Assembly: GCA_016839055.1 (NCBI GenBank)
Contig: JAEKNX010000005.1
Span: 62,001 to 126,000 of the forward strand
Length of the DNA: 64,000 bases
From: Spirochaetales bacterium
GTDB taxonomy: Bacteria; Spirochaetota; Spirochaetia; UBA9216
Reading direction: 5' to 3'
Shown: positions 52,130 through 62,283 of the stretch, piece after piece
Layout of the letters: the number at the start of each line of letters is the position of its first letter
How positions within the stretch are numbered: the stretch's first letter is position 1
Position numbers and translations under genes: made by a program
The notes under the pieces: generated by a model
Databases searched by the model: none
What the model was told of the DNA's origin: nothing
Seen by the model: only the letters and a program-made list of their open reading frames with translations

Positions 52130-52971
52130 TTACCGTCATCATCAATAAAAATTGAACCGGTATAAATATAATCTGCCGATCCAGTAATGAAGATCTCATT
52201 TGAAGGTTGAAGCCATTGGAAGAAGAATTCTCCCTGCTTGTGAAGGACGGCGGCGTTTCTGTCAAGGAAGCCGTTGACTACAGCCGCAGCGGCGGCAATG
52301 GCGCAGGATGACATGAAGTCATCACCCCGGCTGTTGCGGATATGAACCACGATTTCTTCCCTGCTGTTGACTGTAGCAAAGATCAGCCGCGTTTTCAGAG
52401 AGACTCCGGCGGCTTTCAGGATTTCATCGGCAGTTTCCTTGAGCTGAGGTATGCTGCGGCCTTCTGAAAAAATCACGATTCCCTCTTTCTGAATGTTCAA
52501 AACTGTAACAGGGTATTCATGGCCGGCTGCCGAGATGTTGCGAATATAATCAGTCTCAGGGTTTTCCATAAGTTCGAGACCCTCTTCGGTGAGGGGAATT
52601 CCGAGAGAGAATCTGAAATTATTGCTGTCAATTAGTCCTATCAGATGAGAAATACCGTTAATTTTAAGCTTGAAATCCTCTTTTCCGGATATTCCCGAAT
52701 CGAATATATACCGCGACATACAGAGGGCCGCATCAAAGGCCGGATTACTGAATGTCCCCGAGGGATCGATGAAATAGGCCGAAATTGAATTGGTTGTAAG
52801 TTCCTCGATGGCTATCAGTCCGTTTCCGCCTATTCCGTAATCTCTCCGGCAGATACTTACGGATAGTTCACTGAGCAAAGCCTTGTCCGGCATTTTTTTT
52901 CCTGAAAAATTTACCAGGATGAGATCATTGCCTGCAGCCTGTAGTTTATAAAAGTCAAAATCCATGCTCAA
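52111..52971 (-). CDS. DapF-family epimerase homologue with one catalytic Cys replaced
   Basis: A 286-residue protein of the diaminopimelate-epimerase fold: N-terminal FYKLQAAGNDLILV and RRDYGIGGNG, and the symmetrical second half. By-eye alignment to E. coli DapF places Ala where the first catalytic Cys of Q-C-G-N-G belongs (SNPAFDAALCM). The second catalytic Cys appears kept in FMSSCAIAAAAAV, though the adjoining GE-x-x-A motif is changed. It may be a diverged racemase or a non-catalytic relative. Its stop overlaps the regulator gene by 19 bases (convergent). Confidence 0.7.
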   Translation of the reverse strand: MSMDFDFYKLQAAGNDLILVNFSGKKMPDKALLSELSVSICRRDYGIGGNGLIAIEELTTNSISAYFIDPSGTFSNPAFDAALCMSRYIFDSGISGKEDFKLKINGISHLIGLIDSNNFRFSLGIPLTEEGLELMENPETDYIRNISAAGHEYPVTVLNIQKEGIVIFSEGRSIPQLKETADEILKAAGVSLKTRLIFATVNSREEIVVHIRNSRGDDFMSSCAIAAAAAVVNGFLDRNAAVLHKQGEFFFQWLQPSNEIFITGSADYIYTGSIFIDDDGNYRSTP

Positions 52972-53023
52972 AGCATAGAATAGCAGAGCACAATGGTCAA
53001 CGATAAAAAAATCTTAAAATCGA

Positions 53024-53170
53024 GGGAATTTCAAAAATCGGTTATTTTTGAAATTCCCTTTGCAGTGTTTTTGCATGAATGTATTTAAATATATACAAAA
53101 TAACAAATTGCAAAAAACTGCATTAAAATCTATGGTAGCTCTTTCAAGAAATCTCTGATTTTTGAAAGTG
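53024..53170. repeat. Cluster of inverted repeats upstream of apt
   Basis: Three palindromic units: a 15-base stem GGGAATTTCAAAAAT / ATTTTTGAAATTCCC (53024-53058, loop CGGTT); distant arms near 53058-53074 and 53108-53122 (TGCAGTGTTTTTGCA / TGCAAAAAACTGCA); and CTTTCAAGAAATC / GATTTTTGAAAG (53143-53170). The half-site TTTCAAxAATC recurs four times. They may be operators, an RNA leader or a decayed MITE. Confidence 0.5.
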
Positions 53171-53204
53171 CCTTGATCTAATTATCAAATATATTAATTA
53201 GACT

Positions 53205-53232
53205 GCCTTGATGACAAGGCTGCCATTTTTTT
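53205..53232 (+). terminator. Terminator-like hairpin in the apt leader
   Basis: GCCTTG-ATGA-CAAGGC then TGCCA and seven T residues, ending 26 bases before the apt start codon. An upstream second copy of GCCTTGAT (about 53170) could compete for the same partner, so conditional attenuation is possible. Confidence 0.5.
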
Positions 53233-53257
53233 GTATTCTTATTTCCAAGGAGATGTT

Positions 53258-53791
53258 ATGAGCAAAAATTTTAATCTTGATGATGCTATACGGAAGGTTC
53301 CGGATTTTCCAAATGAAGGAATACTATTCTATGATATAACGAGCATTCTGATGAATCCGGCGGCATTCAGCTACTGCATAGAACAGATGATGAAATTGTA
53401 TAAGAATGAGAAAATTGACGCCGTAGCAGCGGCCGAGGCAAGGGGTTTTCTCTTTGCCGCTCCCTTCTGTGAACGGATGGGCATCCCTCTTATACTCATA
53501 AGAAAAAAAGGCAAGCTTCCCGGTGAGACTCTGACTAAAACCTACGCCCTGGAGTATGGAGAAGATTCCATTCAGATTCATAAGAATGACATTCCTCAAG
53601 GAGGGAAGATTCTACTTGTTGATGATCTTATAGCCACCGGAGGGACACTTAAGGCAGCCGTTGAACTAATAAATCAAGCAGGGGCTGAAGTAATTGGAGC
53701 TTTTGGAGTTGTAGGGCTTCCATTTCTCAATTATGAGAAGCAGCTCTCAGGGATTACCATAAAAACTCTTGTAAATTACTACGCTGAATAG
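53258..53791 (+). CDS. apt: Adenine phosphoribosyltransferase
   Basis: 177 residues from ATG 53258 (AAGGAG ahead); an upstream in-frame start at 53231 would lie in the T-run of the leader hairpin. It salvages adenine to AMP with PRPP. Motifs: IRKVPDFPNEGILFYDIT at the start, AAEARGFLFAAP, IRKKGKLPGETLTKTYALEYG and the PRPP loop LVDDLIATGGTLKAA. Normal length. Confidence 0.95.
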   Translation: MSKNFNLDDAIRKVPDFPNEGILFYDITSILMNPAAFSYCIEQMMKLYKNEKIDAVAAAEARGFLFAAPFCERMGIPLILIRKKGKLPGETLTKTYALEYGEDSIQIHKNDIPQGGKILLVDDLIATGGTLKAAVELINQAGAEVIGAFGVVGLPFLNYEKQLSGITIKTLVNYYAE

Positions 53792-53793
53792 TA

Positions 53794-53822
53794 TTGACAC
53801 ACCGAATAGATTTTAGTAGATT
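53794..53822 (+). promoter_or_regulatory. Promoter of tRNA-Gln
   Basis: -35 TTGACA (53794-53799), 17-base spacer, -10 TAGATT (53817-53822), twenty bases before the tRNA. Confidence 0.65.
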
Positions 53823-53841
53823 ACCTTCAACAATTAGTTAA

Positions 53842-53913
53842 TGCCCGATGGTGTAATTGGTAACACACGTGATTCTGGTTCATGCGTTGAGGGTTCAAGT
53901 CCTTCTCGGGCAG
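53842..53913 (+). tRNA. tRNA-Gln (anticodon CTG)
   Basis: 72-base cloverleaf: acceptor TGCCCGA/TCGGGCA, D stem GTGT/ACAC, anticodon stem CGTGA/TCATG around TTCTGGT, T stem GAGGG/CCTTC with loop TTCAAGT, discriminator G. No encoded CCA. Confidence 0.92.
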
Positions 53914-53944
53914 TCTAATTATTTCGGCATGCCGAAATGATTCT

Positions 53945-53970
53945 GGAGTTTTCTATGAAAACTCCGTTTT
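53945..53970 (+). terminator. Hairpin after tRNA-Gln, weak terminator
   Basis: Nine-base stem GGAGTTTTC / GAAAACTCC with loop TAT, then GTTTT. A perfect palindrome ATTTCGGCATGCCGAAAT (53921-53938) precedes it. The T-run is short, so read-through into tRNA-Glu is possible; no separate tRNA-Glu promoter was seen. Confidence 0.45.
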
Positions 53971-54045
53971 CCAAATGAGAGCAGATGATGTGTGGACGTT
54001 TCCGAAGGAAACTCCAAAAAACAATCTGCGGAGCATGTTGTTTTC

Positions 54046-54116
54046 GGTCCCTTCGTCTATCGGTAGGACAGGAGATTCTCATTCTTCAGAGAGGGGTTCG
54101 ATTCCCCTAGGGACTA
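54046..54116 (+). tRNA. tRNA-Glu (anticodon CTC)
   Basis: 71-base cloverleaf: acceptor GGTCCCT/AGGGACT (terminal G-T), D stem GTCT/GGAC, anticodon stem GGAGA/TCTTC around TTCTCAT, T stem AGGGG/CCCCT with loop TTCGATT, discriminator A. No encoded CCA. Reading the acceptor one base later gives a poorer fold. Confidence 0.9.
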
Positions 54117-54118
54117 AA

Positions 54119-54144
54119 AGCCGGCTTTATGCCGGTATTTTTTT
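54119..54144 (+). terminator. Terminator after tRNA-Glu
   Basis: Stem CCGGC (54121-54125) / GCCGG (54131-54135), extended by a G-T pair, loop TTTAT, followed by seven T residues. Confidence 0.8.
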
Positions 54145-54161
54145 ACTATGCTATGCATAAA

Positions 54162-54180
54162 TATACAGTTATACTGTATA
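54162..54180. promoter_or_regulatory. Palindrome upstream of carA, candidate operator
   Basis: TATACAGT-TAT-ACTGTATA, a perfect eight-base inverted repeat 24 bases before the carA start, in an AT-rich stretch that also supplies -10-like sequences. A repressor site or RNA stem is plausible; no known regulator matches. Confidence 0.45.
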
Positions 54181-54204
54181 AATATAAATATAGAGGCTAT
54201 CAGC

Positions 54205-55335
54205 ATGAAAAAAGACAGCTGCCTGGTTCTGGAAGATGGAAGTTTTTTCCCAGGAATCGGATTTGGTGCGGAACCCGGCGAGAGCTCGGGAGGGGAAATA
54301 GTATTTAATACCGGAATGAGCGGGTATCATGAAATAATCACCGACCCCTCCTATACCGGACAGATTGTGACAATGACCTATCCCCATATTGGTAATTATG
54401 GTGATTTACATGAATGGTCTGAAAGCGGACCGGAGCCTGGTTCGAGAAAGACTATAAAAGTCAGTGGACTTGTTGTCCGTTCAATATACAAGGGACGTGT
54501 GCCGTCCGGACGCAGTACTCTTGATTTTTTTATGAAGGAAAATAATGTATCCGGTATATCTGATATTGATACCCGCGCTCTTACTCTAAAGCTCAGGGAA
54601 GAGGGAAGCCTGAACGGCTGTATAATAAAATGCGCGTTTAAGGACGGAAAGGCCGACGAAAAAGATCTTGCCCGTGCCCTTCAAAAGCTTAAGGCTCTCC
54701 CTGATATGCAGGGGCGGAACCTCATAGGAGAAGTTGGATGTACTGAGGCTGTCGATATAAATCCCGGCGGGAAGATTAAATTCGCGGTCATCGACTGCGG
54801 CATCAAGGCGAACATTATAAATGAGCTGTGCAGGAGAGATGTCTCTGTAAAACTTTTGCCGTCGAGCACTGCCGTCGATGAGGTTCTTAGTGAAAACCCG
54901 GACGGCGTACTCTTTTCAAACGGCCCCGGAGATCCGTCGGTTCTTATAAAACAGATAGAGCTTGTAAAAGCGCTGATAGGCAGAGTTCCCGTATTCGGTA
55001 TCTGTCTCGGGCATCAGCTAATCAGCCTGGGGCTCGGCGCCGAGACTTACAAGATGAAGTTCGGTCATCACGGAATAAACAATCCGGTGAGAGATGAGCT
55101 GACTGGGAAGGTTTTCGTTTCGAGTCAGAACCACGGCTTTGCCGTTGAAGAAAACAGTCTGCCGAAAGATGTAAAACTGTGGTTTAGAAATGCGAATGAC
55201 CAGTCTGTTGAGGGCATTGTCTGCAAAGACAGGAAGATAGCTTCGGTACAATTTCATCCTGAAGCTGCTCCGGGGCCGGTAGATACTTCATGGATTTTTG
55301 ATGAGTTTATAAAAACAGCAAGGGGGGGGAATTAG
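54205..55335 (+). CDS. carA: Carbamoyl-phosphate synthase small (glutaminase) subunit
   Basis: 376 residues from ATG 54205 (GAGG ahead). The N-terminal CPSase domain (LVLEDGSFFPGIGFGAEPGESSGGEIVFNTG) is followed by a class I glutamine amidotransferase with the nucleophile in FGICLGHQL and His-x-Glu in QFHPEAAPGP. It supplies ammonia to CarB for carbamoyl phosphate, used in arginine and pyrimidine synthesis. carB starts three bases after its stop. Confidence 0.96.
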   Translation: MKKDSCLVLEDGSFFPGIGFGAEPGESSGGEIVFNTGMSGYHEIITDPSYTGQIVTMTYPHIGNYGDLHEWSESGPEPGSRKTIKVSGLVVRSIYKGRVPSGRSTLDFFMKENNVSGISDIDTRALTLKLREEGSLNGCIIKCAFKDGKADEKDLARALQKLKALPDMQGRNLIGEVGCTEAVDINPGGKIKFAVIDCGIKANIINELCRRDVSVKLLPSSTAVDEVLSENPDGVLFSNGPGDPSVLIKQIELVKALIGRVPVFGICLGHQLISLGLGAETYKMKFGHHGINNPVRDELTGKVFVSSQNHGFAVEENSLPKDVKLWFRNANDQSVEGIVCKDRKIASVQFHPEAAPGPVDTSWIFDEFIKTARGGN

Positions 55336-55338
55336 GAT

Positions 55339-58300
55339 ATGCCGGCAAGAAAAGATATAAAGAAGATACTTATCATCGGATCCGGTCCGATTGTCATCGG
55401 GCAGGCATGTGAATTTGATTATTCAGGAACTCAGGCGGTAAAGGCGCTGAAGGAGGAGGGGTATAAGGTAATTCTTGTAAACCCCAATCCAGCGACGGTG
55501 ATGACTAGCCCGGGAATTGCCGATGTCGTGTATATGGAACCTCTAGAGCCGGTCTACATAGAGGAAATACTCAAGAAAGAGAGGCCGGATGCACTCCTCC
55601 CGACAATGGGCGGACAGACCGCCTTGAACCTGACTCTTGAACTCGAGAAACTTGGAATTCTGAAAAAATACAATGTGGAGCTAATAGGCGCCGGGATCAG
55701 GGCCATCGAGCTTGCCGAGGACAGGGCTCTGTTCAAGGAGACTGTCAATAATATAGGTCTTGATACCCCATCATCAGCACTGGTTAAAACTGTCGCAGAA
55801 GGCCAGGCCTTCGTTGATGGAAACGGTTTTCCCGTAATTCTGCGGCCAAGCTATACTCTTGGAGGGCGCGGCGGAAGCATTTCCGAGAGTCAGGAAGACT
55901 TTGTTACGCTGATGGAAAAAGCCCTCTTTGAGAGCCCGGTTACCGAGGTTCTGATAGAAGAATCACTAATCGGCTGGAAAGAGTTTGAGCTTGAAGTAGT
56001 CCGCGACAGGGCTGATAACGCCGTTATTATATGTTCAATTGAAAATATAGATCCCATGGGAATACATACCGGCGACAGTATAACAGTCGCACCAATCCAG
56101 ACTCTGTCGGACGTCGAATACCAGAAGATGCGGACGGCGGCAATTGATACCCTCCGGGCAATCGGCGTCGACTGCGGCGGCTCCAATGTCCAATTTGCTG
56201 TGAATCCCGAGACCGGACGGATGATAATCATCGAAATGAATCCTCGGGTGTCGCGTTCATCCGCGCTGGCCAGCAAGGCAACAGGCTTTCCCATTGCCCG
56301 CTGTTCGGCAAAACTCGCGGTTGGATATACCCTTGATGAAATAATAAATGAGATTACCGGAAAGACGGCCTCTTGTTTTGAACCGACGCTCGATTACTGC
56401 GCGGTAAAGGTTCCCCGCTTTGAGATGGAAAAGTTCCCCACCGGCTACAAGAGTCTCGGCACCCAGATGAAATCGGTCGGAGAATCTCTTGCCCTCGGCC
56501 GAACCTTCCCTGAGGCGCTGAACAAGGCCCTTCGGTCGGCCGAAATTGGATATGATGGACTTCGGCAGCTTGACATGGGATACAACGGCCTGGATGAGAT
56601 GCTCGGCAAACAGCACCCCCTCCGCATCTTTGCCATCTATACCGTTCTCAGTCGTGAAGGCGAACGTGCAGTTGACAAGCTCTGCCGCGAAACCGGTTTT
56701 AACGAATGGTTCCTCTATCAGATGCTCGAGCAGATTGCCCTTGAAGAAGAGATCAGTCATGACGGATTAAACAGCGATAATCTCTTAGAGGCGAAGCGCT
56801 TCGGACTCTCTGATTCAAGGATTGCGATGATAGCCGGAGTCTCGACAGGAGATGTTATTAAAAAGAGAGATGATGACGGCCTCAATGCCTCCTATCATAT
56901 TGTTGATACCTGCGCCGGGGAATTTTCGGCTCAGACACCGTACTTTTACTCTACATACGGAGAAATTGATGAGGGCGCTCCCCTTGAGGAAGATGCCGTA
57001 ATCATTCTCGGCAGCGGCCCGAACCGGATAGGTCAGGGCCTCGAGTTCGACACCTCCTGCACCCTCGCGTCCCTTGCCTATCAGAGGGAGGGACGGCAGA
57101 CCATTCTTGTTAACTCAAATCCTGAAACTGTCTCAACCGACTACAATGTGTCAAACAGGCTTTATATAGAGCCTCTGACCTATGAGTACGTTCAGGAAAT
57201 TATTAAGAAAGAGAAAACAAAGAAAGTTGTTGTTCAGCTTGGAGGACAGATTCCGCTTAATATAGCCCGTGAGCTTGAAGCCTCCGGGGCCGAGATTGTC
57301 GGAACTTCGGTGAAGAGCATCTATGACGTGGAAGACAGGGGACTCTTCTCGAAGCTTGTTAACAAGCTTGAGCTTACCCAGCCTGATAATCGGATGGCAG
57401 CCAATGCCGATGAGGTTATGCGATATTCAGAGGAAATCGGCTTTCCAGTCCTTCTTCGGCCCTCTTTCGTCCTTGGCGGACGGAGTATGTTCATAGCTTA
57501 CAAGAGGGACGAGCTTGCCGAATTTCTTCTTAAGGGAATAGTGATGTCCAAGGAAAGGCCGATTCTCGTCGATCGCTTTCTTGAAGACGCATTCGAGTAT
57601 GACCTTGATGCCATCTCGGATGGAGAGAATGTTTATGTAGCGGGAATAATGCAGCATATAGAAGCCGCCGGAGTTCATTCCGGTGACTCGGCCTGTGTTT
57701 TTCCGCCCTTCAAGTCGGAACTCAAGGCTGAGGAAGAGATGATGCAGGCGGCCAAAAAGTTTGCCATTGAGCTCAACGTAATGGGATTCATCAATATTCA
57801 GTTTGCGTTGAAGGACGGTATCCTGTATGTTCTCGAGGTAAACCCAAGGGCGTCACGTACAATACCCTTTCTGTCCAAGGCATCAGGGGTTGATCTCATC
57901 GAGGCGGCGGTTAAAGTCTGGAACGGCATAAGCCTCGAAAAACAGGGACTCACCAAAAACGGCCTTGGACGCGGAGAATGCGTTACCGGCTGGGCTACCA
58001 AGGAAGCTGTTTTTTCATTCGACCGCTTTGCCGGTCAGGATCCGCTGCTCGGACCGGAGATGAAGAGTACGGGGGAAGTAATCGGTACGGGCGATACTTT
58101 CGGCGAGAGTTTCGCGAAGGCTCAAGCCGCGGCTTCAGTTAAACTGCCGAAGCCGGCTGACGGCAAGGTCTTCGTTTCGGTGCATGACCGTGACAAGGAA
58201 ACTATTTTCCCGATTATCGAATCACTGCGGCAGCTCGGCTTCGAGTTTGCCGCTACCCGCGGAACCGCCGAGTTTCTGTTTTCCAAAGGAATTTTCTCGG

Positions 58301-58539
58301 AGGTTGTTATGAAGGTACATGACGGACGGCCAAACGTTGTCGACCATATGCGTGCGGGAAAAATAAGCCTGCTTATAAACACGCCTCTTGGGAGATTTTC
58401 TCAGAAGGGCGACCACGAGATAAGGATTGAGGCGGTAAGAAGCAAGATTCCATATACTACAACCACATCAGCCGCGGAAGCAGCGGCTGTGGGAATAAAG
58501 TACCTTATGGAAGAATCTCCTGTAGTCCGGCCGCTTTAA
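55339..58539 (+). CDS. carB: Carbamoyl-phosphate synthase large subunit
   Basis: A 1066-residue protein with the two duplicated ATP-grasp synthetase halves ([20 protein letters not shown] near the start; [17 protein letters not shown] near 557). Both have LRPS(Y/F)xLGG motifs. The C-terminal MGS-like regulatory domain ([24 protein letters not shown]...GTAEFLF) usually binds UMP or IMP. Full length. Confidence 0.97.
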   Translation: MPARKDIKKILIIGSGPIVIGQACEFDYSGTQAVKALKEEGYKVILVNPNPATVMTSPGIADVVYMEPLEPVYIEEILKKERPDALLPTMGGQTALNLTLELEKLGILKKYNVELIGAGIRAIELAEDRALFKETVNNIGLDTPSSALVKTVAEGQAFVDGNGFPVILRPSYTLGGRGGSISESQEDFVTLMEKALFESPVTEVLIEESLIGWKEFELEVVRDRADNAVIICSIENIDPMGIHTGDSITVAPIQTLSDVEYQKMRTAAIDTLRAIGVDCGGSNVQFAVNPETGRMIIIEMNPRVSRSSALASKATGFPIARCSAKLAVGYTLDEIINEITGKTASCFEPTLDYCAVKVPRFEMEKFPTGYKSLGTQMKSVGESLALGRTFPEALNKALRSAEIGYDGLRQLDMGYNGLDEMLGKQHPLRIFAIYTVLSREGERAVDKLCRETGFNEWFLYQMLEQIALEEEISHDGLNSDNLLEAKRFGLSDSRIAMIAGVSTGDVIKKRDDDGLNASYHIVDTCAGEFSAQTPYFYSTYGEIDEGAPLEEDAVIILGSGPNRIGQGLEFDTSCTLASLAYQREGRQTILVNSNPETVSTDYNVSNRLYIEPLTYEYVQEIIKKEKTKKVVVQLGGQIPLNIARELEASGAEIVGTSVKSIYDVEDRGLFSKLVNKLELTQPDNRMAANADEVMRYSEEIGFPVLLRPSFVLGGRSMFIAYKRDELAEFLLKGIVMSKERPILVDRFLEDAFEYDLDAISDGENVYVAGIMQHIEAAGVHSGDSACVFPPFKSELKAEEEMMQAAKKFAIELNVMGFINIQFALKDGILYVLEVNPRASRTIPFLSKASGVDLIEAAVKVWNGISLEKQGLTKNGLGRGECVTGWATKEAVFSFDRFAGQDPLLGPEMKSTGEVIGTGDTFGESFAKAQAAASVKLPKPADGKVFVSVHDRDKETIFPIIESLRQLGFEFAATRGTAEFLFSKGIFSEVVMKVHDGRPNVVDHMRAGKISLLINTPLGRFSQKGDHEIRIEAVRSKIPYTTTTSAAEAAAVGIKYLMEESPVVRPL

Positions 58540-58620
58540 ATAAACTTCAGCTGTCCCGGCCGGTATAGCAACCGGAGGGGGCTGTTACGCCAATGCTGAC
58601 GCGGAGACGTTTGAACAATA

Positions 58621-58652
58621 GAAAAAAACCGTCCGGGCAACCGGACGGTTTA
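58621..58652. terminator. Bidirectional terminator between carAB and the ilv/leu/cim operon
   Basis: Ten-base stem AACCGTCCGG / CCGGACGGTT with a GCAA tetraloop. On the minus strand it runs into seven T residues (strong terminator for cimA); on the plus strand the tail is TTAAATT (weaker for carB). Confidence 0.8.
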
Positions 58653-58664
58653 AATTCATTTGCT

Positions 58665-60242
58665 TTAATTATCTGTCACATATCTGTTGTAAAAATATTC
58701 AAAACTGTCCGTCAGGGCTTCCCATGATGCTTCGACAATATTCTCGGAGACACCTACGGTATCCCAGGTGTGTTCATGATCCGAGGACGTAATAAAAACC
58801 CTTACCTTGGCTGCCGATGCCTGTTCGGGGTTCAGGACGCGTACCCGGTAGTCGACGAGTGATATCTTTTTGATAAATGGATGAAAGGGCGTCAGCGCGT
58901 CTCTGAGGGCCATGTCAAGGGTTTCTATCGGACCAGTTCCGACTCCGGCACCCATCAGATGCTTGCCCATCGCTTCAAGAAAAATCCTTCCTGTTGTTTT
59001 TGACGGCAGTCCTCCGGTTTTGAATGATTCAAGATGATAGTTATTAAGCTCAGACAGCTGTTTGTACAGCCCCAGCTCCTTCCGCACCAGGAGGAAAAAT
59101 GAGGCTTCGGCTGCCTCGTACTCATAGCCGAGGTTTTCTTTTCTCTTTAGCTCTTCGATAATCGCCGCGACTTCGGGAGAGTTTTTCGTATAATTACCGT
59201 ATCTCGATATTTTCTTTACAATTGTGGATTTTCCTGCCAGTTCAGACAGGAGTATTCGACGCTCGTTCCCAACTAAGCTGCCGCTCAGGTGTTCCATCAA
59301 TTCCGGAGCCTTCGAAATAACATCAGCATGCTGTCCGGCCTTATGGCTGAATGCAGCCTGTCCGACATAGGGCGCGCGTTTATTGGGAATGATATTCGCT
59401 TTCTCCGCAACAAAACGGGATAGAGATGTTAAATCTGGCAGGTTTTTCGCTATATTAATTTTATAAGCGGTTTTAAAAGCAATATTCGGGGCAATTGAGC
59501 AGAGGTTAGCATTTCCGCAGCGTTCTCCCCAGCCGTTTATGGTTCCCTGAATGTGAACAGCGCCCAGATCAAGGCTGATCATTGAGTTTGCAACAGCTGT
59601 TCCGCAGTCATCATGAAAATGAACCCCGATAGGAGCCAGTTCTTTTATCGGAAGCCCTCCGATTATTGCGGTGACCTGTCCGGGAAGGGTGCCGCCGTTC
59701 GTGTCGCATAATACAAGACAGTCTGCTCCAGCCTTTGTCGCTTCCCGGAGTAACTCGAGAGAGAAGTTCGGATCATCCCTGTAGCCGTCAAAGAAGTGCT
59801 CGAGATCAAGAATAACCTGATCTGTATGTTTTTTACAGTATTCAATTGATTCGACTATCATAGCGAGGTTTTCTTCAACATTTGTATGAATGACTTTCTT
59901 GACATGCGCCTTCCACGATTTACCAACAATGGTAATTGCCGGCATACCGGTTTTCAGGAGGGCGTTAAGCCCCGGGTCGGATGAGGCTGAGCCTCCCGGA
60001 GCCCGGGTCGATCCGAAGGCGGTAACCTTTGCGTGAGTCAGGTTTTCTTTTTTTATCGCCTCAAAGAAGGCGGCCTCTTTTTCATTTGAAAATGGAAAAC
60101 CGCCTTCGATATAGTCAAAACCTATCTCATCGAGGGCCTTTGCTATCTGGATCTTGTCGGTAAGGGTGAAACTTACATCAATTCCCTGCATCCCGTCTCT
60201 TAGGGTCGTATCATATAGATCAATTTTCACGGGCGGCACCAT
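58665..60242 (-). CDS. cimA: Citramalate synthase
   Basis: A 525-residue HMGL-type synthase that condenses pyruvate and acetyl-CoA to (R)-citramalate, the threonine-independent entry to isoleucine. Features: LYDTTLRDGMQGIDVSFTLTDKIQIAKALDEIGFDYIEGGFPFSN, HFHDDCGTAVANS with the metal His pair, GWGERCGNANL, and a C-terminal LeuA dimer/regulatory domain. The DGMQG motif (not DGEQ) and total length fit the CimA/LeuA-like subgroup rather than LeuA. It overlaps leuA by 23 bases and ends the operon. Confidence 0.9.
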   Translation of the reverse strand: MVPPVKIDLYDTTLRDGMQGIDVSFTLTDKIQIAKALDEIGFDYIEGGFPFSNEKEAAFFEAIKKENLTHAKVTAFGSTRAPGGSASSDPGLNALLKTGMPAITIVGKSWKAHVKKVIHTNVEENLAMIVESIEYCKKHTDQVILDLEHFFDGYRDDPNFSLELLREATKAGADCLVLCDTNGGTLPGQVTAIIGGLPIKELAPIGVHFHDDCGTAVANSMISLDLGAVHIQGTINGWGERCGNANLCSIAPNIAFKTAYKINIAKNLPDLTSLSRFVAEKANIIPNKRAPYVGQAAFSHKAGQHADVISKAPELMEHLSGSLVGNERRILLSELAGKSTIVKKISRYGNYTKNSPEVAAIIEELKRKENLGYEYEAAEASFFLLVRKELGLYKQLSELNNYHLESFKTGGLPSKTTGRIFLEAMGKHLMGAGVGTGPIETLDMALRDALTPFHPFIKKISLVDYRVRVLNPEQASAAKVRVFITSSDHEHTWDTVGVSENIVEASWEALTDSFEYFYNRYVTDN

Positions 60243-61752
60243 TGTTTTCCATCGAAAGCTTGTATCTGTTCATGGCGGCAATATATGCTCGCGCGCTCGC
60301 TTTCAGTATGTCGGTAGATGAGCCCTTGCCTAGGTATTTAATATTATCAATCTCGACGAGGACGGATACCTCACCTATAGCCTGTTTGCCGGAGGTTACT
60401 GCGTGTACGTTGTATTCTACCAGGCGGCCGCTTATACTAGTAGCCTTGTCGATTGCCTGAAAGATTGCGGATATCGGTCCGTCTCCGGTTGCCGCCTCCT
60501 CGAATACTTCGTCTTTAATCTTCACTCTAACTGTCGCGGTCGAAATGACCGTATTCCCGGTGATGATATTGAAGTAATCGAGATTATAGAAAGTTGATTT
60601 TGTTCCCAGAACCGAACCGGCAACCTGCATTATATCTTCGTCGAATACTTCTTTTTTACGATCGGCAAGTTTTAGAAATATTTCGAATGCCGATTTTATC
60701 TGTTCATCAGAAAGAGCTATTCCGAGCTCATCGATTCTTTTTTTGAATCCGTGCAGTCCCGAGTGGCGTCCGAGAACAATTTCACTTGCTTCCCTGCCGA
60801 CAGATTCAGGAGTCATTATTTCGTAGGTTTCCCGGTTACTCAGCATGCCGTGTTGGTGAATTCCTGATTCATGTGAAAACGCATTGGCTCCAACTATCGG
60901 TTTATTCCGTGGAATAGGAGAGGCCATTATGACCGAGAGCAATCTTGATGTATTGTAAAGCTGTTTGGTGTCGATGTTTGAGTTAAGATGATGAAGATCT
61001 TTTCTGACATTGAGTGCCATGATGAGCTCTTCGAGGGCCGCATTACCGGCACGTTCGCCGATTCCGTTTACTGTCACTTCCGCCTGCCTGGCTCCGTTCT
61101 TGAAGGCTGCGAGAGTATTGGCAACTCCCAGGCCGAGATCGTTATGACAGTGAACGCTTATTATTGCCTTATCGATATTTGGGACATTATTCATTATTGA
61201 TTTTATTAATAATCCATACTCATCGGGCATGGTGTAGCCTACGGTGTCGGGAACATTGATTACAGTCGCACCGGCGTCGATTACCTTCTCGATTATCCGA
61301 TAGAGGAATTCAAGCTCAGATCTTGTTCCGTCTTCGGGAGAAAACTCGACTTCAGCGAATTTGTTTCTGGCGTATGTTACTGCCTTTACTGCCGATTCAA
61401 CAACCTGATCGGGGGTCATTTTGAGTTTATATTCCATATGAATGGGGGAGGTTGCAATGAAGGTATGCAGCCTTGAATTTTCAGCTTTTCCGATCGACTC
61501 GTATACGGCATCAATATCTTTCTCAACGGATCTCGCGAGACCGGCAATTGTGGTCCCCTTTACATTCTCCGCGATTAGTTTACAGGCTTCAAACTGGTGG
61601 GGGGAGGAGACCGGAAAACCCGCCTCAATTACATCAACGCCGAGTCGGGCCAGCTGAAGGGCGAATTCGTATTTCTGTTCTATTGTCATTGCCGCGCCTG
61701 GAGCCTGTTCTCCGTCGCGCAGTGTTGTGTCAAAAATTTTAATCGTATCCAT
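60220..61752 (-). CDS. leuA: 2-isopropylmalate synthase
   Basis: A 510-residue enzyme that joins acetyl-CoA and 2-oxoisovalerate as the first step to leucine. [17 protein letters not shown] at the start, [15 protein letters not shown] with the metal His pair, [23 protein letters not shown] and [15 protein letters not shown] are the LeuA marks. The C-terminal ~130 residues form the leucine-binding regulatory domain. AGGAG ribosome site; 30 bases after ilvN. Confidence 0.95.
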   Translation of the reverse strand: MDTIKIFDTTLRDGEQAPGAAMTIEQKYEFALQLARLGVDVIEAGFPVSSPHQFEACKLIAENVKGTTIAGLARSVEKDIDAVYESIGKAENSRLHTFIATSPIHMEYKLKMTPDQVVESAVKAVTYARNKFAEVEFSPEDGTRSELEFLYRIIEKVIDAGATVINVPDTVGYTMPDEYGLLIKSIMNNVPNIDKAIISVHCHNDLGLGVANTLAAFKNGARQAEVTVNGIGERAGNAALEELIMALNVRKDLHHLNSNIDTKQLYNTSRLLSVIMASPIPRNKPIVGANAFSHESGIHQHGMLSNRETYEIMTPESVGREASEIVLGRHSGLHGFKKRIDELGIALSDEQIKSAFEIFLKLADRKKEVFDEDIMQVAGSVLGTKSTFYNLDYFNIITGNTVISTATVRVKIKDEVFEEAATGDGPISAIFQAIDKATSISGRLVEYNVHAVTSGKQAIGEVSVLVEIDNIKYLGKGSSTDILKASARAYIAAMNRYKLSMENNGAAREN

Positions 61753-61782
61753 TTGATTAACTCCTGTTCCTTTTTTTTATTT

Positions 61783-62280
61783 CTATTTTTGGCTGACAGC
61801 CGCGTGTTTTCTGCCCCGTTCAATCGAGACAAGGCCGCTTCGTGCAATTTCTACGATGTTACCATCGAGAAGCTGTACCAGATCTTCTATCTTTTTCTCA
61901 CTGCCGGTCAGTTCTAATATCATTGTATCGCTGCCGACATCCATTACCTTTGCAGCGAAAACTTCGGCTAGCTGGATTATCTCGCCGCGATTGCCTGGTT
62001 GTACTAATAGTTTTAGCAATGCGAATTGTCTGTCGATGGTATGCTTATTTGTAAGATCTGAAACCTTGATAACCTCTATCAGCCGGTTAAGCTGTTTTTT
62101 TATCTGGTCGATGATGGTATCATCGCCCCTGCATACGAGGGTTATCCTGGTTATATCCGGATCCAGGGTTGGTCCGGATGAAAAGCTTTCAACATTATAG
62201 CCGCGGCCGGAGAGTAATCCTGATATTCTGGCCAGAACCCCCGCGTTATTTTCTACAAGCAGTGATATTACATGGTTCAT
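61783..62280 (-). CDS. ilvN: Acetolactate synthase small (regulatory) subunit
   Basis: 165 residues. The N-terminal ACT domain (HVISLLVENNAGVLARISGLLSGRGYNVESFSSG) senses valine. The C-terminal ACT-like half (VQPGNRGEIIQLAEVFAAKVMDV) supports activation of the large subunit. Starts three bases after the ilvB stop. Confidence 0.94.
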   Translation of the reverse strand: MNHVISLLVENNAGVLARISGLLSGRGYNVESFSSGPTLDPDITRITLVCRGDDTIIDQIKKQLNRLIEVIKVSDLTNKHTIDRQFALLKLLVQPGNRGEIIQLAEVFAAKVMDVGSDTMILELTGSEKKIEDLVQLLDGNIVEIARSGLVSIERGRKHAAVSQK

Positions 62281-62283
62281 AGT

